Shown here piece after piece: positions 57,446 through 64,000 of a stretch of DNA of 64,000 bases. This stretch comes from Melieria omissa. Its lineage: Eukaryota; Arthropoda; Insecta; Diptera; Ulidiidae. The number at the start of each line of letters is the position of its first letter. Position 1 is the stretch's first letter. The DNA lies in NCBI GenBank assembly GCA_963971225.1, contig OZ020269.1:16253921-16317920 (forward strand), in the 5' to 3' direction. The notes below the pieces were generated by a model, which did no database searches, had not been told where the DNA came from, and was given only the letters and a program-made list of their open reading frames with translations. Position numbers and translations under genes: made by a program.

Positions 57446-59883
57446 TTTATTTATTTCTTAATTGCAAATAAATTCTAATTGGTGGATTTAAATTTCAGAA
57501 TATTAAGTTTGAAATATATCAGACAGTCAACTCGAAATCATACATGTCAAATAATTACAGTTCTCCGCTCTGGACATCAAACCCCTCTGGATATCAAACT
57601 AGTTATTTGTCTGTTTGTGTGCCTGTCTTGTTTAGCAGGAACGATGCAACGAAAATAAACCAAAATAAATGAACCAAATGCAACGTTCCTCTTGGCCAAT
57701 TTCAATGCCCGTTTATACATTGAAACGTTATCAAACTGTCGAGATTCAGAGCGTTGGCCAAAGCACACAAACACTTCAACATTATCAATTCCGAATCGAT
57801 GCGGCGCATGTGAAGTCTACACCAGATATAAACAATTGCAGCCATTTGACGTACAAAACGGCGAAGAGTCAAGACGAACCCAATGCGGCGTCGAGTGGTT
57901 TGCAGAATTTATAGAAAATATTTAGTGAAAATTGTGCAGGAATGCAAAGAAGGTATCAGTTGACGTTTACGCACAAACGCGTTCAATGAAACACTACGCA
58001 CACATACACACACGTCAGCACAAATACGAATTCGAATGCAAATGTTGAAAGCCGTTATTGGTATCTGGACTGACGCAGACAGACGGAAAACAATGCCCAA
58101 CGAAATTAAATTAAGAGATTTGCGGCCCAAGCGAAAGGCCGGTCAAAGCATCTGCCATAATGCGTAAATGAAAAATGCAAAGCCAAAGGATATGTTGACG
58201 AACGATACACACATTCCATACATATGTCGAAAGGTGCGTGGGCAGTGGTTGCCTAACACTTTTTGGCTGCAGCGCATACAGAGAGACCGATGCAATTGAG
58301 AGCTGACCTGGCGGCGGTGACTATGAAGAAATTTCGTTTTGCAATTGTCGGTACGTTTCCGGCGAATGTTTGTATGCGTCTGTGTGCGTGTGTAGGTGAG
58401 CTACTCGCACATTGTTTGGCAATGACAACGACGCATAAATCATGCGGCCCTCGCAGCCACAAAACAAAATTTAATTCCAAATGTCAAACTTTGGAATCTT
58501 TCGACACAGACAACATGCAACGATTCTGTGTGTGTTTGTGTGTGTGTGAGTAGCAACCATTCGATTGAGTGCGAAATGGAGCGTCTGCCTGCGTGTTCGT
58601 TGTACATATTTGAACGTAAAACTCTGAAAAACAAAGCATTTACCCAACCGAGAAAACAAAACATTCAAAAACCCAGCAAAAATAAGAACAAAAACCATTG
58701 GCCAATGCAGCAAATGATTTGAATAGTCCAGCGTTCGGAAGAGGAAGTGCCTTGCTGCAGCAGCGGAAGACATTTTGCCAAAAAGTGTGCAAACACCGCC
58801 GGGGGATTAGAATGGACAAGTAGCCAAAAATACACACACACAACAGCAGCAGTAACAACGTCAAACAATTTCTGCGCAAACTGGCAACGACAGGTGGGGC
58901 AGGTGTGCAGGTGTGTAGCAACATTTCGCATTGTATCGTTGCCGCTTGTCGGCAGTGCGTTGGCGCCCCGGTGCGTTGTATGCAACTTTCGACGTTCTCG
59001 ACATAGCTGCGCTCAGTGCTGACTGCCGACTGGCGACTGCCGCTGGGCATGTCGAACATGGTGTTGCCTCGGCGGTGGACATGTTGTCGGCTCGGTTGGG
59101 CAACGCAACGCGCATATGTTTATGATATTCATCTGCCTGCCAAGTCATCGGGCAGCCGTTTTTCCATTACCGCATGCTGAATGCGATTGAATTTCACCTC
59201 AATTGCTGCGCCGCTTGCCTCCCTTTCATAGTTGCAATCGAAAACGTTATCGCATCACGCAGCAACAGCAGCAGCACAAAGCTCCCGATTTTCGGGTAAG
59301 TGAAGCAGGAGCAGCAGCAAAAGTTTGTTGCTGCTTGTTCATGTTGCTTTGTTTTTTCAAAAATGGCAAAATTGTGCAGAGCGAGTCAGGGGGTAAGTCG
59401 TTGTTTTGCCAAGGCAAAGTTCTTTGATAGCCGAATGTTGTTGATATTTGCAGGTAAATCGACAGTGTAATGGAAAGTTGCAAGTTGTTAGGTTAGGCGA
59501 GGTCAGGTGTTGTTTTCAGTTGTTAGTGTTTACAGGATTGTGTGTGATTTTATATCTTTGGTGTGTTAGGAAACATTTTTGGCTATTTGCTTGAACAGCA
59601 CTGGCACTGGCGTTCAGGGCTGTTTTACTTTTGTTTGGGTTTAAAACAGTGCATTTTTGTTACAAAGAACACTGCACAAAAAGAGAAAATTGATTAGAAA
59701 TTATAAAATTAGTATTTGTATTTTTTAAATGCAGTTATAGTTCATTCCATAATTTCTTGTCCTGACTGATTCATCGTCGCGCAGCCTAAACCGCTGAAGC
59801 TACAAATACGAAAAATTGAGAATAGCAAGTTCACTTTAGAAATTTAATCTTCGCCAGAAAGAAATTTTTGAAATTTGGGGTAA
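57446..59883. other. Non-coding stretch, locally GC-rich
   Basis: 58740..59330 is GC-rich with overlapping frames on both strands (139 codons minus, 91 and 64 codons plus) and no recognised domain. Short (CA)n and (TG)n runs occur. I see no supportable gene. Confidence 0.45.
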
Positions 59884-61160
59884 ATTATTATTATTATTAT
59901 AGGCTATAGTGTACTGCGACCAATTTGATCTTTTGTGCAGCCTTTGTTTTAATCATCCAAGTTAACCCAATCGAGACGACGATTTTTTTCGAACACGGTC
60001 CCCAGGAGCGAAATTTGTTTTCTTTGTATTGTACACAGTAAAACCAATGCCAAATTTTATTTTCCTGTACTTCAGATTTACTACAGTACTACAGATTTCA
60101 TTATTTCCAGAAAAATCTTATTTCGACGACTAGTTTACTCAGAATAACTGATAATTGCACATTACTGTCTTATAGCCTCGGAAATCCATTGCACACACGG
60201 TGTGCAATCGGTCTCGAATGGGTTAAGGATTTTTATAAATTTTAGCACTTTTTGGGGTAGTTGTTTCCAGATGGTTGATGGCGGTGTTGACGCATGACCA
60301 AACTGGAGAAATCTCTTTCTACTGAGCGCAGGACATTCGCATAGAATGTGGAGTGATTTTTCTTTTTCTAACTCTAACACATATCCTGCACACATCCGTT
60401 GATGATATTCTCATATTTTTGAGATGGTATCTAAGTGAGCAATGCCCTGTTAGGTACCCAGTGAGGATGCGAAGGTCCTCTCGGTATAGCTTGAGGAGTT
60501 TATTGGATACCCCTCGGTTCGGAGCCAAGAATTGTTTCGCCAGCCGTAGTCCTGTTGTGTTGATCCATTGGTCAGCAAATTCCTTGTTAGCCTATTTCCG
60601 TAATCACTCCTGAATGTGTCCTCTTGGTAGTCCACAGAATGGTTCCGGGCCTATCAGTGGGCGTAAGGTACACTTTTTCGCTAGGCGGTCGGCTTGCTCA
60701 TTGCCGTCATGTCCTTCATACCCTGGTATCCAGTGTAGTTCTACAGTGTTGCGCCTGCTCAACCAATTCAAGAGATTGCGGCAGTTCGTGACCAGTCTTG
60801 AGGTAGTCGGGTAGGCTTCTAGCGCCTTTAGGACTGCCTGACTGTCGGACAGTATATAGATATGTGTGCCAGACGACTTCCTGCGTAGGCACTCGCTAGC
60901 AGACTCTATGACGGCGTGTGTTTCCGTCTTAAAGATAGTAGCTAGCTTTGTGAAACCTGGGACCATATACCCCGGCGCCAGTGCTCCCATCTTCCAACTT
61001 TGATCCATCCGTGTATCAAACTTGCGACCCCTGGTATGAATCGATTTGATCTCCATAATTGTCTGTCCAAGATGATAATTTGGGGTCTAAGGCACAACAC
61101 ATGGGTTAAGGAGTTGTATGACGAAACTTGATTTAATGTGCCTGTTGATTTCAAACTTGG
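59884..61160 (-). pseudogene. R1-type non-LTR RNase H fragment, split by a MITE
   Basis: Minus strand: an ETHAVIESASECLRR block (about 60925-60880), YILSDSQAVLKALEAY (about 60860-60815, with the catalytic Asp), ELHWIPGYEGHDGNEQADRLA (about 60745-60690), then RGVSNKLLKLYREDLRILTG and YLTGHCSLRYHL (about 60510-60430), and the terminal Cys-His block. After a TTAA-type MITE (59966..60222), GCTKDQIGRSTL is followed by a (TAA)n tail at 59884..59901, the true 3' end. RNase H is unusually well preserved (150 open codons, 60604..61056), but frameshifts follow and reverse transcriptase is absent. Confidence 0.82.
59966..60222. mobile_element. piggyBac-like MITE, family A copy 2
   Basis: Perfect TTAA at 59962-59965 and 60223-60226. 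Ends CCCAATCGAGAC and GTCTCGAATGGG are inverted with one mismatch. TTGCACAC-ACG-GTGTGCAA (60189..60207) is a palindrome 15 bp inside the right end. It is the inverse of 19305..19546 over nearly its whole length and lies inside LINE sequence. Confidence 0.9.
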
Positions 61161-64000
61161 TGAAAATACTCCAAATCCAAAATAATTCTACACGTATTTT
61201 TCAGTTTTTAGAAAATTAAAATTGAACCGGATCAACAATGAGATAAAATTAAACATAACCCATTGTTTTAGAAGACTAAAAAAATATATGAACCAATAAT
61301 AACCAAAAACAACAACAACAAACAGCTGGGGCCAATACCAGCTACTAGTTCCACTTCTGGACCTATTCCTACCTTTCTTCCTACCTGTTTCTACCCCTGG
61401 ACCTATTCCTTCTACCTTTTTTCCTACCTAGACCCTACGACAGTAAAACTTGCAAATTATCAAAATTTGAATTTTTGGAAATAAAAATCTGACAGGTCAG
61501 CGATGGGTTAAAAGTTTGTGCGGAGAAACAGGATTAAATGGGGTTTTTCATATAAAATATGGTGAAAGCATTTCAAATGACAAATTAATCAATATTGGTT
61601 TTTAATTTCTTTAGTTTGTGTGAAGAAATATGATTTAATGCGGTTTTTTAACCCGAAAATGGTGAAAGCATTTTAAATAGAAAATAAATATATGTACATT
61701 TTATTTAATTTTTTTGCAATCATGTTCTGATGCGGTCAACGATGTGTTCTAAGTATGTTTGGCAACACATGACATAAAAGGTCTATTGACTTTAAATTAG
61801 GTATTTTTTTATGAAAATATAACGGGGTTAGCAAAGGGTTAGGAAAAATTCGACTTATTGGGCCCATTGATTTCAAACAAAGCCACTGGGCTCTGCTCGT
61901 GGCTCATAAAAGAAGAGTTGAACATTTAAAATAAAAATTCAGTACAGTGCAGTATTGTAATATGAAGTATTTTCATATCAATGGTGATTAAAGTTATTAA
62001 AAATCCAAATAAAAACATATATTTTGTGAAGAAAACCAGGTCAAAGCAACCTTTGTTCAGTGTGCAAATTTAAAAGGACGAAGTTTGATGGACTCATGCA
62101 GCCTTCGCAAAAAAGATTCAATATTTAACCAAATTAATGATGACTAACGGACATTCATGACGCATGGGATCTTCATGTATCCTACCTGGTATGACTAGAA
62201 CTTAGTATTTCATTTTCGGAGAATGCTGAGAGCTACTCGAGGACCATAAGCCGTAGAAGAGGATGAAATCTCTGTCATTGGATTGTTCGGTTTATGAATC
62301 AACCAATAAAGTAAGTATTGTACAGTGTCTTAATTTATAAGGAGGCAACCTGATGAACTCATACAGTCTCCGCTAGAAGGGAGGTGAAAATCATTGACTT
62401 GGGGTATAAAGATTTGCTATAGATTTTCTCTCTACTCAACCACACACTTCTCACCAATAGACTATCATCTTTTTTGATCGCTAGAAACTTTTCTTCGAAA
62501 GAAAAGACTTTGAAAACCACGGGGTTGCCATTTCAGCCTTGCAACATATTTACATTCAGTTGTAGTCCATTAACTCTAGAATGCCCAATTCAGTTAAAAT
62601 TAGTCCACCAATGTCTTTTATTGTATTATTTCATGCCTTTTTGAACTAAAATCTTATTTGACATTAACTTTTTTTCAAGTCAAATTAAATACAAAAAATA
62701 AAAATTAAAAAAAAGTTGATTTTTTAAATTTTTATGTTTTAATTATTTTTTGAAATTATATGTAATTTATTTTATTTAAAAATTATTTATAATTAACACT
62801 AGAATTCCCAAGGCAGTCAAATTACTCCATTCATGTTGGTTATTTTTTAATTGATGCCCTTTTGAAAGAAATTCTTCCTTCATGTTTACTTTTTTTAAGT
62901 CAAATTGAAGACAAAAACTCGAAATCTTTTTTGTACAAAAAATTCTTTCATTCCACGGACATTCCAATGTTAAGCCCAAGTGGCCAAATTCTATCCATTA
63001 TATATTTGTAATATTTTCTTTTCACAAACGCATTAACTTTTACAACTCTCAAAGCATAAAGTGGAAAATTTCTTGTCTAATATTAAAAACAAATAACCAA
63101 GAAACATTTGTTGAATCCAACAATAGGCAGACAAGTAGTAAATACAAAAGAAATTAAATTAAATAAAAAATAAACCATAAACCGAAAAGACCATCGCTGG
63201 TCAGACAAATCATTAGAGCACTTGAAAATTTTCACAAATATTGTAGCATACTTTGGTGCGTTGCCAAGGTTCATTTTAATTGCACGAAAAGTTGCCCGGC
63301 ATAGCGCAGCGAGTTGCATTCGGTTGGTTGGCTTTTGTTTGTGTTAGTTTGCAGCAGACTAGAAAACGCATTTCTTATTTGTTTGATTATTGCTGATTGT
63401 CTGCTGGCTGCCTCAGTCCATCACCATAAAGTCTATGTATGAGTGTGTGTTTGTGTTATTCGCGGAGTGAAACGGCTGTAATTTGACTAATGTAAACAAT
63501 GGCAGTTGAAGGCGGCTCTTCAGAGTTGCCATAGTTTTGTTTGTTGCTGCTGTGTGGAGTGAAGAGCTTAGCAAGAATTTCAATTATGCCTTTTGAAATA
63601 ATTGCACACGGAAATGCAAAGTTTTGCTATGCATTCGGCACAAGGAAAACAATAGTGGAAATATATGAAGTCAATGGAGTTACATGATTTTAGAGTTAGG
63701 TGGCAATGTTGGGTGGGGGTTGCCCGATTTAATATTTTAATACAGCACAGTTGATAGTGCATTGAATTAAGAGTCAGAGTCAAAGTCAGGTTTGAAGAAT
63801 AGTGGATTGAAATATTGGCTCCAGAAAAACTAACTACCAGCACTAAGTACATAATTTTCCATTAGATGATTAATTGGACTGTTAGGTCAGTAGTGATCAG
63901 TTAAATTTGTTATTTCCTGACGAGCCATCAGCAATGCATTGACTTTCTTGAGGACTTCTCTCTAAGGACACTTGGCTCACTTTCGTTTACAGTAGCTGAC
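61161..64000. other. Non-coding stretch with small duplications
   Basis: A duplication with offset 101 occurs at 61512 and 61613 (AGTTTGTG.GGAGAAA.A.GATTAAATG). Another, offset about 265, occurs near 62067 and 62332 (GAT(G/A)GACTCAT.CAG.C..CGC). CCCTACC/TTCCTACC-rich sequence lies at 61365..61430. TTAACTCTAGAATGCCC (62573) and TTAACACTAGAATTCCC (62795) are direct copies of one motif. No gene was recognised. Confidence 0.5.

Overview
This is fly (Diptera, Cyclorrhapha) genomic DNA. Codon-rich stretches are almost absent. The background is AT-rich, with many (CA)n, (CAA)n and (TTG)n runs and many decayed transposons. The base style would fit a tephritid or a related higher fly, but the family is a guess. 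There are no bacterial operons, CRISPR arrays or rRNA genes.

I can support only one host coding exon: 31860..32052 on the minus strand. It carries a start codon in good context, a signal peptide, and an N-terminal block that I recognise from class-2 semaphorins (Sema2a/Sema2b). It ends in a clean splice donor. No later semaphorin exon is visible at lower coordinates, so 1..31859 is most simply read as part of a very long first intron, and 32053..64000 as 5' UTR and upstream intron or intergenic DNA. A GC-rich, homeodomain-site-like block at 30905..31345 is a candidate intronic regulatory element.

The rest is a record of nested transposition. At 8..1625 lies a mariner relic split by a MITE with a 3-bp target duplication. 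At 6095..8477 and 15102..16021 are two copies of a non-autonomous Transib-like element. Their ends read as a RAG-type recombination signal: CACAGTG, 23 bp, then an A-rich nonamer. Copy 1 is itself invaded by a short retroposed piece, a mariner and a tRNA-derived SINE. Copy 2 sits inside a hAT-like element (14748..16460). At 9375..13368 is a dead but nearly full-length autonomous Transib, of the RAG1-related transposase family. It has CGACG target duplications, bipartite terminal repeats, an intron and a jockey-like LINE tail inserted in its coding region.

In the right half are a pogo-type MITE (32500..32735), LINE reverse transcriptase and RNase H fragments (32780, 43640, 44340, 48640, 59884), and a third mariner relic (34150..35850). 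There are also five TTAA-flanked piggyBac-like MITEs with subterminal palindromes, a second SINE copy split by a MITE (50980..51724), and a striking 982-bp foldback with two 452-bp arms that differ at only three positions (51939..52920). Several local tandem arrays (periods about 50, 91, 101, 130, 160, 185-207 and 265 bp) fill further space.
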